DNA of 64,000 nucleotides, taken from positions 562,582 through 626,581 of the forward strand of contig VXAZ01008272.1 in assembly GCA_013399875.1 (NCBI GenBank), given 5' to 3'. The notes beneath the pieces were generated by a model, which saw nothing but the letters and a program-made list of their open reading frames with translations, was not told where the DNA came from and did not search any database. This document shows positions 36,701-51,611 of this stretch, in pieces (position 1 is the stretch's first letter; each line of letters begins with the position of its first letter). The stretch is from Gymnorhina tibicen (Eukaryota; Chordata; Aves; Passeriformes; Artamidae). A program made the translations under genes and the position numbers.

Positions 36701-39700
36701 CTGGATACATGGCTAACACAAGTTCCTTCTGCTGATTTCTTAAGTGCACACCCTTTTACCTTAAATAGGAAAATTTCCCTCCATGTCTACTGTTTCTCAA
36801 GACTATTTGGCTCTTCTTAGGTAAAATTCTGCTGCTTGTCAGTATGGACAAGGATGCCGAACCTCAGTCATCAGAAAGTTTCATTAGGCACTCTTTTTTG
36901 TCAAAAATTGTTAAAGATATAAAAAGGATTGATACTGACTCTTTCGAAACTCTGCTAGTGATTTTCTTCCTTTCAGCTCAACCCATTGTCACCTCCCTTT
37001 TAGCCAATTCCTTAACTACTTTGCAATTCTTATCTTAATCCTCACTTTTTCTACTTGAACTAATAGTTTCCATCTGGCAGAGTACGAAATGCTTTGTTCT
37101 AGTCCATATAAATGACATCTTCCCATAGTTCCTTTGTCTGTAAAATCAGATAAGAGCATTCTGGTAGACAGGCAGAAGCTGCCTTTGTTAGGGTTATATT
37201 GCATTTTCTTCCAGTTTTAGTTTGTTTCTATGTTTTAAGTTCCTTCCCTCAAAAAACTTCCAAACCAGGGATTTACTCCATAGAGTCTGGAATACATTTA
37301 TAGCACACATAACCTCTTTTTTTAGCCTGCAAGAGGATAGCTTTTCAACCCAGGTTGTGTCGAATTAGAGGCAATGAAAATCTGCTGCTCAAGTCCTACC
37401 CCGGCACTACTAAGGCCAGGATATTGATTTCCACACACCTGAAACATATCTCATTGCTTCTATGCAGCTTGCAAGCTCATTGCAGAATGAATTTTGGTCC
37501 GTTTCCAGCTTGATGGTTCTTCCCAGGGACACATTAAGAGCCTGTTGTCCTGTGAGTGAACATCAAGAACTAGTGATGGGAGGCCCAGAATACCACCCAC
37601 TAATCACTTCTGCACCTCATTATACTTTCTAAGTTAGGCAGAGCAAATGAGACTGTCAATATTTGTATTTTTCCCTTGGACTGTCCACAGAGCAGACCTC
37701 AGCTAGTGCAGGGAGATGGGGAGGCACACACATGTGCCAGCAAGCCACCAGCACAGCCTGACACTGGGGAGTCTGTAGAAGCAGTGCCACCTTTTCTATG
37801 GGCACATCTTTCAGATGATCAGCATAAGTAACCATGAACTGGCTTCTAATTTATTTCTTTGGATCTAGTTCAGTTTAATGACAAAGCACAGGGAGTATAT
37901 GGGCTTGGTGGGATATGTCTGTCTGCACCACCATCCTAGCTTCAGGGATAGTGTATGTATCTGCTTTTGGCATGAAGGATGTAAAAATTATTGTGGTTCA
38001 AAAAACGTGATCTAACAAATGTCACTGCAAATTAAAGCAACCACAGTGGAAAAGATGTAAACCTATTCCACGATTATTACATGCCTCTAACAGCTATCTC
38101 CAGCAATGAAGAGAAGATTCCCTCTGGGTAGATGAAGTTTACACTCAGGAGTTTAGAACACTAATTAAAACTCTGTAAGTACGCTCATTATTTTTCAGTT
38201 TTGGAGTTGAGGAGACATGTGCTGCCAATAATGACTAAACTAATACTACTTCAGTTACGTCCCTGTTTTCTCTCTTCTGAAGAGATCGGGGTACAAAAGG
38301 CGTGCTAAGCCAGTTTCCCTTGTACTGTTTATTTTCCTCTTTGCTGTCTTGCTTTTCATTTTTAATTATGAAAGCAGGATTCCTTCCAGCTAAGGGTCTC
38401 TGAACCCAGGGAGACAGTGGGGATGCCTGCAGGTCCCTTCTGCTCGATCTAAAAAGGCTACAAAGGAAAATAATTTTGTGGGTGCTACACAGTGATGTCT
38501 GTATGTGAAATTTCTAAAAGGTTCTGCTCCTCCTCTAAAACCTTCTAGGGGCTCTCAGGCTGAAAAGTGACTGTGAACTCTAGCTCAAGAGTAAGGCTTT
38601 GTTCACAGAGCTCTCAGCTCCTTTCTGTGTGCTTATTTATTTATACAATCTCCCTTATCTTTTCTTGTGTGCCTTGCCATTTCCTTAAGCTCACATCTCT
38701 GCTTCTTGACCTATTCAACTTCTTTCTTTCATGACGTCAGTGCATTTTCACATTCTCCTTCAGCCTGCCCCAGAATAAAGCCCAAGTTTTCTCCTGCGTG
38801 CTTTCTGAGTGATTTCCTGTGTGTGTGTGTCCTGTTTTGGTTTCAAGAAGGAAAGGAGATCCGTGTCATGGATGGTTTTAATAGTTTGTGCAGATGCACT
38901 GGGGAGCAGGGCTGGGAACCCCCACGGAAGGGCCTGTGCCCCAAAGGAGCCTCCTGCTCCGGTTAGCCCTGAGCCACCCTTCTCCTGCAGTGGCGAGTGC
39001 CATCCGATATCCACTGTGTGGATGTATGTGGTGTTGTACGCGTGTGAGCACGCTGGTCATACACACGTAGGTCTCAGATGTGGGACAGGAAAGCTCTGAG
39101 CTAGCCCCTCACCATGCAGCACCTGCATCTCACAAGTCTGTGGAGCACCAGTGCCCTGCTCCAGGCTGGGGCAGCAGACCAGGAGGGATGCTCTGGATCC
39201 CTGCTGCATCTGAGAGGTCTGAAAGGGCTGCAGCCCACGGCTATTGAGTGACCACAGGTTCATACCTATCTTTTACATGGCCCCAACAGACTGGGTGCCC
39301 ACTCCCAGTCACTCCGGCTGCTGCAAGGAGACCGATGCTCTTGAGTGATCCTCGGTTCATAAGGCATTTGGGGGAGCCAGGCATTTTACAGACGTGTTTT
39401 ATTGAAATGTGAAAGACAAGCACACATCTTGATTTTAATTATTTAAATTCACCTTGACAGATGGCAGGATTGTGACTTCTCACCTCATACCATGTGCTCC
39501 ATAGTGTGCAGAAAACTCTTGACTGTCCTTCCAGATGGCATGCAACTCCCATCCCCCAAATAAAGTCCAGCAGCATTAATATTTCAGTACTTAATTTTTC
39601 TTTTAGCAATTTAGGTCTGCCATACAAACTGCTTGCTTTGATCACTTGGAAAAAAATACTGATAAAATAAATTAAAGGAGAAGTCTTGACTTAAGTTTAA

Positions 39701-42613
39701 AAACAACTTCCTTCTCATAAGGCTTTCTGCAGGAACCATGTATCATATTTATTTAAGCGTCGAAGAAAATATTTAGCCTATTCACAAAGGTTAAATAATC
39801 AGCTGATAAGATTTGTAGCTAAAGTATGTTTAAATGTACTCATTACACATAGTATGTGTTAGGCAATTTTTCAAAAGCTCTGCTGCTACATGTAAACCAT
39901 TAGGAAGTGGAAAAGAAAAAGTCAAAAGGAACGAAAGCATTCCTTGTGAACAAATACAGTTGTGCATTGTATAGACTGCAGCTAGCCAGAGTCAAAAAGT
40001 CAGAATAACAAGACCCAGAAGAAGGCTATAATGATACAATTTATTCTTCAGAGCAACCAAGAGAACTAACCCCAGCCTTTTGCTAAAAAAAGGACTACGT
40101 TTTAGCTCACCTTGTAATTTATGTCTATAATATTTGGAGAGGGATGGTTAAATGTAACTTATAAAAGGCTCAAAGCTTGTGGAAACAAACATTTCTTGCT
40201 GAGCTGAATTTACTTTCCAGCTCTGTCAGAGAAAGTATTTTTTTGTCTGATTGGTTTTACTGGTGCACAGAATGATTCCATACTAGGTTTGGGTAAAATT
40301 AAAAAGTTACTTTTGTTTTATAAATAAAAAGATGACCTTTTAGAAACTGACTGTTTGGAGTTTGTTTTCTATAATATTTTTCCCCTGATTTGAAGTTCCA
40401 CTTTAAGCAGAAGCCAAAAATATCAATCACCTTATCTGAAAGCATGGGACAAAAAAAGATATCTTTTTGCTTAAACAAACCTTTTCCTTTGAAGACTCCC
40501 AGCCTGGTCTTTGAGATGATGTGAATGACATTTCTGGGCAAACAAGATACTTTTTTTATACAGACTGCAAACTTGAGAACTGAGATCATGAGAGGGAGCA
40601 GATGACATCTGGGGGTTCTTAAAGATTGGATTCTGCTGCTTTTATTCACAAATGGTCTTGCTCTTTTGTGTTATCCTGCTCATTCCTTTGGGCCTATATG
40701 TGATAATGGACCATAAATTGCAGTGGGACCAGCCAAGAGCTAGGCTGCTGCTCTGTAGGTGTGTGGCAGGATTTGGTGACAGAACATTGTAGTAAGAATT
40801 AAGGGATCAATGATACATAAAGAAAACAAGTATTTGATCTGCTGTTTGTGCTCCGGTTTGGGAGTTAATGTGGAGTTGCCTATTTTTCTATTTTGGGGTA
40901 GATATGAGAGAGGAACAGCTGATTGGGGCTTTCTCTTTTGGAAAAAACTTATGCCAGAGCCTTTTTTCCATTCCTCCTTCTTTTGGTTGTGCAAACAGCT
41001 GCATTTATTGTGTCATCAATACAGTGCACTTCTGGTCTTATGGTAAGAATATACATGAGCAACAGGTTATGTGTGAGGCCTCACTGCTGGGGACACTATG
41101 TCTAGACGTGCTGAGACATGGAAGGAAATTGCTCTCTCTCACCTGTATTGAGGACTGGGAGATATCTGCTTTTTTGTTTTTGCTATTTGATGCTGTTTGA
41201 TGCATGTCTCTTACAGGCTCTTACAGGTTTTTGGAAGAAAGGATGATATGGAGTGGGCTGTGGCCTTGGTGCAGCATAAAAGGACAGTCCCAGGCTGTAG
41301 GCACATGGACACCACTGTGGCAAGGCTCTGCTAATAATACCTGGAATGAACTAATTTCAATAAATCTGTTTTGAGAAAATTAAAACTCTATCCAGAGTGG
41401 GATGATCATTGTTAAACCTCCGCAATGCTGTTGTGTCTGTTTTTGCTCCCTGCAGGAGGGAGGAGGAACTCCTGGATCACCTTTGTCCATGAGCCTGGCA
41501 AGATAATATCATCAAGCATAGCACAGTTCAGTGACCCCTTTTATGGCCTGGTTGGGGAGGTGCATGTGGACTTTTTTTAAAAGCAAAAGCATTTCTTCAA
41601 CTCATGGGTTTTGTTTGCTTTTGAAAATCATTATTTGTCAGCCTTGGTGACCTTTTTTTCAACATTGCACCAGTATTGTGATGTTACTCAGAAAACCATT
41701 TGGAAAAGCTGAATGGACCAGTGCTCCCCGTGCCCGCACTCTGACACAGCTGCTCCTCATGGATTTCACCACTGCTTGTTGGCCCTCTGCAGAGAAAAAG
41801 AGTTAATGGGGAGGTCTCAAAATATTTCACAGCACAGGAATCAACCACGGTAAACTGGCTGTCGCATGAACCCGCTTCCTCACCCAGCCTTTAATGACCT
41901 TCAGACCCACTCTGATTCACAGGTCGTAAATGGTTAAGTACCCTGGCAGCTCTTGGGCATTGGAAGGCCCTCAGCATACTCAAGGCAAAATAACAGGGAA
42001 TTATATGTACACAATATGCACACACACATAAATAAACAACATTTTAAATACCAAGTATAGATCACAGGTTTGCAAAACTGGGATTAGAAATCAGATGGCT
42101 GATGTGAAAGGGGCTATGCCTAATATTAATTTAATTGCCATGTGTTGCCTGAGAAAATGCATTCAGCTCAATAGCTGAATGACTTGGATTTGGCTCTACA
42201 CAAAATTTTGTCTTTCCATCAGAAGATTAAAAGCTTTTCTTAACCATAAACTCTGCATTTTTCAGTGCAGCCAAGCTATTAGGTTTTCAGGAGTTCAGGT
42301 TTTTGTCAAAGGCTCAAACACCTCAGTAAAAAACAGAAACATGGCAAAAAAAGTCCAGTTTTGTTGAAGACAATTTTTCACTGGTAAAAAGGGTAGACAA
42401 AAATGTCCACACAACCTTACACTATGTATGGGTTATGGTATGGTGTAAGACATTTAAATGTTGTTATTTCACTGACACCCCTCTACTGATTGCTTTTTCA
42501 TGGACACCTACCACAGAGAAAGAAAACTATTTAGAATTACTTTCTGTCCAAGCTCTTTGGACAGGCCCAGTGAGACACCTGAACACACGCCTAACTTCTT
42601 GGCACTGGAGCAG
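33746..42613. other. Intergenic, long stretch with nothing firm recognised
   Basis: Nearly 9 kb of AT-rich sequence without gene or clear transposon. A second full TGACGTCA palindrome is at 38732-38739 and a (TG)6 run at 38819-38830. At 39243 and 39340 two imperfect ~22-bp direct repeats share TTGAGTGA..C.GGTTCATA. The 204-codon reverse frame at 33702-34316 is the longest in the window but has no domain, hydrophobic pattern or splice context. Confidence 0.5.
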
Positions 42614-42668
42614 TGCCATTGACTTTAGTGGTGTAGCTCATGTGCTTAGGCTTAAGTGTGTGCTGGAA
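42614..42668 (+). repeat. Half copy of the old palindromic repeat
   Basis: The stretch CCATTGACTTTAGTGG followed by TAGCTCATGTGCTTAGG and CTTAAGTGTGTGCTGG matches the internal-to-terminal order of the repeat family seen at 55871-55963 and in reverse at 9763-9817. It is heavily diverged. Confidence 0.45.
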
Positions 42669-42719
42669 AACAAGAGATTAGAGTGACTGAGTTCAGGACT
42701 GAACTCAGCAATGAAAAGC

Positions 42720-45700
42720 CCCCTGTAGTTGCAGTCAAAGCTGAAGTGGAGCACAGAGGCTAAAACAATACTATCGGGAAGAGGTAGAGTTTTTTATTTA
42801 ATCTATTTTTTTCACCTAGCTTTTGAGGTGACACTCTTGCCATCGCTGGCATACATGACAAAGGCAGCCTCCTAAACCTACAAAATTCCAGTGTGTACTT
42901 CGGAGAAAGTGAAGTGTTAAACTAGAATTTACAGTGAATATCCCTGCTCTGTTTCCCCCACTTTCTCCTCTGTTCCTTTTGACATCTGAGAGGACCAACC
43001 ACAACTGCATACCATTTATAGATTTGCCTGATTAAAACCAGTTTTCCCTATAGGTCATATCATGTAGAAGACACAAGGTTTTTGTCAAGAGACCCACTAC
43101 TGGCAGAAACTGTTTTGCTGCTATTGCTAGTAAGAAATTAGTAACTAGATCCATGTCCTGTTTTTTATGCCAGCTTTATAATTATACCATTTCAGTGGTA
43201 AGCCAGATATTTGGGCCAAGGGTAATTTAGAAATACTAGATCTCTACTCAGTTTTGCTTTTTATGTTCATCTTTAGTGCAGCTATGTCTCCTTGCAACAT
43301 ATAATCTTCCTGCATTTTCCTCCCTTACTGTGGTTTCTGTGACCCACGGTCACAATATAACAAATGCATTTTATTCAGCACAGCTTTGTGAAACCATAGG
43401 AAACAATTATTGGCTTTAAAGAGAATTATTTTCTTGTTCTTTATGTCTCTGTCCTCAGATAATTATGCACAGCTCACACTGTGCTGTATGACTGGTGGGG
43501 CAGGGTTTGTCCCTTCAGTTCAGAAATGCTTTTGCTTTCCTTCCATTTCTGTAATTTCAAGAGCTCTGTGGAGCCTATTTGACTTTCTTGAATGCAGTTT
43601 TTTATAACCTATGAGACTGTGGTTGGCTGGGTTATCCTTCTGGTGTGGTAATGGTCTCTGCAGTCTTTACTTGGACTGTGATTACACAAAGTATATATTT
43701 GTCTTTTTCAGCTTATATATGCTGTGAACGTCCTGAGCTAATAGTATCTCTGAGATGTGGTTTTTGGAGCACTAGTGTGTCCATTATGCCGTGTTTGCTT
43801 TCTACAATGAAACATACAGCCAAAACCACAACTTGCCCCTTTCCTGCAGCACAAGCTTTCCCCTCTCTGCTCTCTATCATGTTCTTGTCCCTTTGCTTAT
43901 GCTGTATGGGTTTTGTTTGTTTGTTTGTTTGTTTGATGTTCTTTGAACCTCTGGAAAATAGACTCTGACAAGCCTTGGTTTCAGCTGAGGGCCTTCCAAA
44001 CCTTATGGATTTTAGATGAATCATTTCTCCCATTGTCTATGACAAACTGAAGATACATTAATTTTTGACCAGATTTCTTTGAAGCCTACCTGGAAGCCCC
44101 AGCTCCCACCAGCTCAAATGTGTCACCACAGCCGAACACCATAGCCACTTCCCACGCTGAATTACGATTTTATTATTGGAGCTCCCAAATAATTACCTTG
44201 AGCCTTCTCTTTTTCAGCTATCTTTCTGTTTCTGTTGGGCATGATAGTCCTGGTGGAGTACTGTACAAATAGTATGCATGTATGGTATTCCAGGGTGATA
44301 AGCATGAGGAAATAAAAAGTCAAGTGGGGGCACATGTGCCCCCATTCCTCTGCAGAGAATCATGGTTTGGATGCACACCTTCTTGCACCATGGCTCAGTG
44401 TCAGGGCAGGCCGTGCCTCCTCTCCAAACAGATGTTTCCTATTTCTGGAGTCTCAACATTATGGCTTTTTTGATTGTCTTTTCACATCCAGATTTAGTTT
44501 TTGTTCCAGATAAAACATAACTAACCATTTTCATAAGTTATTTAGTGCCACTGATGGGATGCCTCCACGTGTGGGGGCATGTGTGCCTGTGAATGTGTAT
44601 GGGTGTGTAACTGTAGGGTTAGTATCAGGAGTGTGCTTGGCACATGGGCACGGAATAAATCTTGAAGTAATTTTCGCTACAGGAATTGGTGAATTAATTA
44701 CTTCCTTTTTTCTGTGGCTAAATGTATATGCAAAGCATATTTGACAAACCGGTCTTGAAATATACCTCCTAGTAAACATGGCAGCTTTCTATTTGCCTCT
44801 TCTTCCTCCTGCCACGCAAATAGTCCCAGGATTTCCACACTCACAAGACGGGGACACATAAAACAGAGACACTTGGGAATAAAATCTTTAGCAATTTTCT
44901 GTTTCACCCTCTCCATCACAGCCCCCAGCTGCTCCAGCTTTCCACTTATTTTCTTCTTTCAAGCAAAGGGGTCAATAGTTAGTTGTCCTTTCTGCAAATT
45001 AATCTGTTTACTGGGATTCAGTATAATTTCCCTGTCTTCCATATTCATCTGAGCTACCAGTTAGTCACACAGTCAATCATCTTCATGTGAGGTGGGCTCT
45101 ATAGAGAGCTGAACATCAGTCCCTGGACCTGAGTCCTCATGGACGGAGATGCATTGAGACACATAGGAGTGGCCTCCTTGGCAGGGCTTCTGCAGACTCT
45201 GTCCCAGGAAGGTCTGTGTTTACTAGAAATGTTTGCTCAGAACACATTGTCACTGCAGGTCTGGGGAAGATTTTTCAAATAACCTGGGATATTGTCTCTA
45301 GACTGGACTTCTGGGGTTTTGCCCACCACCAGGTTATTGCTTCTGTTTATACATTTTATTCTTCTGGCTCCTAGCTAATAGACAATAGAGTCTACTGTGC
45401 ACTATCTGCTGCCTACAGGTTTCCATTTGCAGCATGCTCCTTTTGCTCCTAAGTACCTGGTGTCAGTATTTTGGCATGTATCCCTTCCCAAGAGGTGGGT
45501 TGGTGGAGGGGAACCAAACCACTGCTTTTTCAGCTATACATTTCTCAGTTTACATGCCCTGCCTTTATATCAGCCTCGAATTATTTATTCAGGCCTTAGC
45601 TTAGATTCTCAATGGCTAATTTCTTTTTCCAGAATAACTGCAGTGCTTTAGATAGCAACGAGACCCAATGCACATAAGAGCTCTTTCTCTTTCATACAGT

Positions 45701-48700
45701 CAGGATGATAGTGGACAGTTTGTTTAACTTTTGCTGCAGAAAGTTGTTAAATTGAGGGGTGTTCTGGCAGAGATAAGCAGGAGGGGAGTCCATCCCTTTA
45801 ATTCCATGGCATTTTAGGATAAATTTGATTTCTCAGGGGAAAAACCATTATATGCATACTCCATAAGCATTGAGTCATTGAGAAGACAGGAACCAGTAAA
45901 GATCTGACTGCTCTGTTACAGACTGAAATTCTTTTCTCACAGAGGGATTTCTGTCAGAGACGTAAGTAAAGAATACCTATCTGAACTTTTTTTTTTAAGT
46001 GCCATTTAAGCTGCTATCCTTTGGACTAGTTTTATCCCTTCCAGGGTCAGAGCTCTGTTATAGTATCAGAAAAAATAATAGCTTGTAACATGCAAAAGCT
46101 GTGCTATATGTGTTGGCTACAAAGTTGGGGATATAGTGTGTTCAAGGAAACACTTAGCTTCTAAATCTTTTGCCACTTCCGGAGAATTTGAGGAGGCTGA
46201 ATTGGGAAACTGGCTGAACCATTAACTGATATCCAAGCTCAGATGATGTGTTGCAGGGAGGTTGATGCTTTCAGTATGTCATTTCCCATTAGTCTTTTAT
46301 TTTTTTGCTGTTGTTATTTCTTATCATCCTAATTTTTACTGAACTTCCCCACCCATCACTAAGGCAAGCAGAGTTAAGCATCTGATTTGACCTGAGCAGC
46401 TCTGCTCTGCCTTTTCAACTCATGACTGATCAAACCAAATCTGCAGTCTCTGCACGGACCACAAAGGCTGGCTCTAGTCTGAGGAGCTGCGGCAACTACT
46501 GTCAAGTGTTTGCCCGACCCCTGTGATTTTACCCCTCCCCTTCTCATAAGGACATGTATCCTGAGATCAAAGACCCTTTAGCATTTTTATGGGAAGTCAG
46601 CTGGAGGCATGTAGGCTGATTCAGAATACTGTGAAAGCTCTGGACACTTTGTGGAGGACAGGTCATCTGCCTCTGCAAAAATGTGTCTGACTGTGCCAAT
46701 GAATCCTTCTCCCCTCCTTCAATTTTTCAAGGATCCCTGCTTGATATAGGACTGTTTTTTCAACAAAATTTTGATAAGGTTTCTCGGATAGCATCATAAG
46801 GCTGCGACATGGAAAGAGCCAAATTAGGAAAAGGGATAAGAAAGCACATCACTGCTAAAAGGCATAGCTGTGTTGCTGTGTCCTCTTTACTCTCCCTCTC
46901 TGTCACAGTTTCCAGCAGGGACTGGTGGTTCTTCTTCTTGTCTTGGAAAGGGCAGCCCACTGCTCTGGTAGCAGCACCTTTACTCCCGAGTGTGACCGAG
47001 CCATGGGTCATGTCCCATGGAGGTGACAGTGGGGATTGGGGCTGGCATCCCACTGGGGCTGCACCCAGAGTTAGGGAATGATAAAGTGGGCTCGCTCAAA
47101 GGGAGGGAAAGGTAAAGGAGACCATGGCCTGTACCAGTGTGGAGTTTGGCTGCTGCGCTGTAACATCAGCGTTGCTCAACTCCAAGGATGGTTTCAGTGC
47201 CTGCTTCAGGCAAACTGCAGCAGTTACAGATGGAGCCATAAATCGAGGCTGCTTCAAGCACAGCTAAAGCACACTGTATTCCTCTTGTAATCCTCCCAGA
47301 TGTCTTTCAGACCCCAGGAAATTCAATGAAAGAATTTATGACTATTATTCCCAGTTATTTTACTATAAAGGAAAAAATTCTCAACCCCAAACCAAATTTA
47401 CTTCTAAGATGGTTGGTTTTATACGTACCACCACATGGCTGAACTGCATTTCGGCTCACTGAGCAGTGGTTTCTTCCTTCTCTTTTTTTTCTTTGTTTTT
47501 TTCTTTCTGAAGGTAACAGGAATGAACCGCAGTGTAAATTGCCTTCTTGTCTGCTCAGGGGACCAGCAAAAATTTGATTGCTTCACAGAGGTCATTTTCT
47601 TGCAGAGGTAGAGTGGAGCTGTAGCTAGTAAATTTGTGGATACCCTAGGGGTGGTCCTTTAAGCCAGGTATGGATGTAACGTGGTGGACACTCACACAAG
47701 TTTCACTGTATTCTTACAGCTAGATAAAAATTGTAATGAAAATGAAAAAACAACCCAAATTGTGAGAAATTTTCAGTGGGAACCAAGCATCTGCTGACCT
47801 GCTTGTGCAAACACAGCCTTGGGGAACTGTCAGGGGGAACTGCTGCCCTCGCCCTGTGGTGGGGCTGTTGGGGCAGAACAGCAAGTGGCGGCTTCCTGGT
47901 AAAATGTGGGGGCTGGGCCCTGAAGTTTGACATGTGATAAGCAGAGGCACTGCTGAACAACAGGTCAGAGATGACATCTGAGCTAAAATACATCTTCTTC
48001 AGCTCAGATAGATGTTAGGAGCTCATGGCAGAGTGCTAAAAAGGGCTGCCTGTCCTTGTGGTTTGTGTTGCCTGTGCTTGCCTGTGGCATTAAACCCTTT
48101 CTGGTCTGGTGTATCTTCTGTCCATCCCCTTCCTGAGCCTCCCTCCTGTCCTCTCCCTGTCCTCATGACCTTATGTTTAGATCAGCTGTCAGCTGCCATT
48201 TTGAAAAGAAAAGCAGCTCTCAGGGCTTTCGTACTGATAACGCAGTGTGGGCTGCGATGAAGTAATTTCCTTCTGTATTTATTTTTATTTTTTGGCTGAA
48301 TTATTTTTAATGCTTGCTGCTTTGTCCATTCAGTAACCTCTACATTGCTTTTCGAGTGCATTCTTTTAACTCTTTCTTCCCATCCTGTCTCTGTGTCTTC
48401 ATTTTTTACAATGTACTTAACCAACATTGACTTAACCCACATGCCCCTGGGGAGAGGATTCTGCAGAGCCTTCCCTCTCTGCTCCAAAGCATGGCTACGA
48501 ATACAGTTGTTCCTGCTCTTTGTGGAAAGCACATCCTGCTATCCTCAGCAGCAGAAATTTAACCAGATACTTCACCCCAATCATAATGGGTTATTTATTG
48601 GCCACAGAGAAAGGGTTATTTTCTGGGACTCCAGATAAGGCTGTGGCCAGGAAACAGCTTGCAGTTGTCTCTGCAAATTCATCTAGTCCCTACCATAGTG

Positions 48701-50100
48701 TTTTGCTATTTCCTCCCTCGTTATCTTCAGAGCAGAGGCTGTCAGGAAGGGGCAGGCTGGCGAGGGCAGCTCAGCCTCCCTGAAACAGACTTTTCCCACA
48801 TCCTCACGATCTTGTGAGGACAGCAAGCCAGGCCCTGGCAGCCCCTCTGTCCCTCTCTGGCAACACATGAAGAAAGTTGTCCTGTTTTCCCCACTCAGCT
48901 GAGAGAGCTCTAAGAGCTTTCTAATCAGCTCACTGTCAGCCTGTTTCCTCTCATCATTTAAAATGAGACCATGCTAAGTTTACAGCTGCCAAAGCTTTTG
49001 CTTGGATTCAAAACACCGAGTGTTTGAGAGGCAGGTTGTAACTGCCAGGGCAGATTTCTAAGGAGGCAGCACTTGGGGGAAGATGGGCCTTTTCCTCTTG
49101 TCAAAAATACTCTAACTGGATGAGAAATCATCACCCTGGCTAACAAGTTTTACTTGCAATTGTTCTCTTTGAAAACTGGCTGCTTATTTTGTTCCCCGTG
49201 GTCAGATGTGTACCTTTGTAAGAGAGATGACCTAAAAGTCTGTGCAAATAGGTGAAATTCCCACGGGAGGTGAGTGGTGTTGGGCTTTTGGTTTTCATGC
49301 ATATGCAGGAGACTTCAGGTTTCTCCTGCTCATGGTTTTAGAAACCTCATGGGTGTATCCGTGCTCAATGCACAGACTTCACTGACCTGCTTCTGCTGCT
49401 CCAAATGTGAGCACTGGCAGGGCTGAGTGATGTGTCTTAGCCATGAAGGGGCAGTTCCAACTTTTCTTCGCAGGTGCCCAGGATGCCTTTGAAGATTATA
49501 AAAGTCAGGCAAAAATCTTAAAAAACCTGCTTGGAACCACACTTTTTGGTGTCAGTCTAATTTTTCAGAGAGGCTGCACCTCTCTTTTTCAAAGCAGGTT
49601 TCCAAAGCAGTGGCAAATAGTAACTACAATGTGCAAAATCACCAACTGCATTTGAAGAACATGGCATAAGTTAGTTACCACCAATGCAAGCACGTGCCCA
49701 TTACACCAGCACATTCATCATCTATGAGAGACTTCTATCTAGTTTAGAGGTACTGAGAGGATACTAACTTGTGGTATTTAACAGGAACCTTTCTTCAACC
49801 TCCTCTTGACTCTTCACTTCATCCACACACACAGTGGAGGTGTTCTGCATTGGCACAGAGCAAGGGCAGGCAGCATGTTGGTGCAGCCCTTTGGAAAATG
49901 GCCTTTCTCACACATTTGAGAAGCTGTAGGTAGCTGAGCCTGGATATCAGGATCAGTCTGAAGAACAAACTGGAGTCAGATATGGTCTACACTTCTAAAA
50001 AGCTAAAAATGCTACATCCATCCAAAATGGGTTGTACAAGTCACAGTGCCTGACTTGTGCTGCAGTTCTTGCGCACACTTGATGTGGAAAGGAGGCAACG
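42720..50100. other. Intergenic, nothing firm recognised
   Basis: Unique, AT-rich DNA with a (TTTG)6 microsatellite at 43912-43935 and a GT-rich stretch at 44570-44620. No gene, RNA or recognisable transposon. The open frames are short and overlapping. Confidence 0.5.
43912..43935. repeat. (TTTG)6 microsatellite
   Basis: Six uninterrupted TTTG units. Confidence 0.95.
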
Positions 50101-50104
50101 TGCA

Positions 50105-50290
50105 GGAGGAGGGTGAAGTGCACCAGGGGGGACTTAGGGGGCATGGAATATAGGGGTGGCGAAGGTAATAGTGGCACAGGGGTGGGATTTGGGGCAGGGT
50201 GGTGTGGAATAAGGTCTCTTGGATGTAGGTTACAAGGGCTGGAGGGGGAAGGAGGGCAGGCCCTGGGTTACAGGTTCATGGGTAGAATGG
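50105..50290. repeat. G-rich low-complexity block
   Basis: About 185 bp with strong G-over-C strand skew on the plus strand and many GGGG/GGG runs separated by short spacers. It has quadruplex-forming potential. No simple repeat unit and no coding signature are seen. Confidence 0.6.
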
Positions 50291-51611
50291 CGTGGCACAT
50301 TTAGATATTTTGGAGACACTTAGGATTTCTCTCCCAGTCTTGCTGAGAGCTGTGCACCCTCTAAACTGAACCCCACCTCTTAATACATGCTTTTAGGGAA
50401 GGGTTGGGATTTAGAGTCTTAAATTTAGAGTCACAAATGCCCCAAAGATGGTAACTGTACAGATTGCACAGCAAAGCATGGAAATGGGAAGAGGGGCCCC
50501 TTGTACTGCCCACTTTCAGCATTTGTTAGGAGAGACATGCTCTTGAGAAAAGGGCTTGCTGTGGGCAATGACATTATTCCCAATACATTCCGCTCATACC
50601 ATATTCATGTGGAAAAAAATTCCTTTCTGCTGGTATGTCATTGACATTTAGCATCAGTTATTGAGCATATTTGATCTTTTATGTTCTGAATTTCATGAAA
50701 ATCAAAGTGAATATATTAGTTTTCTTGAAAGTGTTGGACAGCTTCAAACAGAACTTGCACTACATGTATAATATATAATTGTAAACCTGGGGTTTACACA
50801 AGGAACTTTTGCAGCTGAAAATACACCCTGACATAAACCTGTCTGTTTTTTATGGCACTCTCCTTTTACTTTACTTTAGATGTCTGAAAAATATAATATC
50901 TATAGTAACATGTATTTTAAAGTAATGATACCAACATGAATAGGACAAATTATGATGCAATATTTAGACTTCATTAGTTTCTTTAAAGTATTTCTTTCAC
51001 ATTACAAAATGTTATTTAGGAAAACTGGTTCTTTTTTTTTTTGATGTGGGTTAATTCCCCTCAACCTATGGTTACTGAGTTTACCATGTAAAAAGAAACA
51101 ACAGCTCTTTTTAACACCAGACTACCTACAGGATCAGAAAATTAGTTTAATTTCTTCTGGTGCTAGAAATACATAAGCTTTAATCATGAACCAGATACAC
51201 ACCCTCTGAAATATGTTAACTCATCAAAGCAAAGGGCCCACTAGCTTTTAGAGAGAAGCCTTATTATACATGGTATATAATACCTGATATTTATATTATG
51301 TAGTTTGGTTTCAGTTATGGAGTTTGATGTGTATATACATGTGTTTGATGTGTGTATATGCATATACACTGGTTTCAGTCCAAGTGTAATGCTGACCTAC
51401 AGGAGGTTGGGTTGGGCCACCTGATGTTCTCTTTTAGCCTTCTCTAGATGTATGAAGAAGTAACATGGGTGCTGTGCTTATAACAATTCTTCACAGATTT
51501 TACATTTCCTCAGTCTTGGTAAAGACTTGAGTTTATTCAGATTAATTTTTGACAGTGACTATTCCATGGAGTAAAGGGATTATCCTTTATTGCACTGTCC
51601 TTTTGCTGCAC
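50291..51611. other. Intergenic AT-rich DNA
   Basis: Very AT-rich, with interleaved TATA/TGTATATA runs at about 51285-51370. No gene or firm repeat recognised. The right edge meets the degraded start of the CR1 element. Confidence 0.5.

Noticed and set aside
39243..39363. Pair of ~22-bp imperfect direct repeats
   Set aside because: Short, diverged and without further copies; not enough to call a repeat family or binding array.
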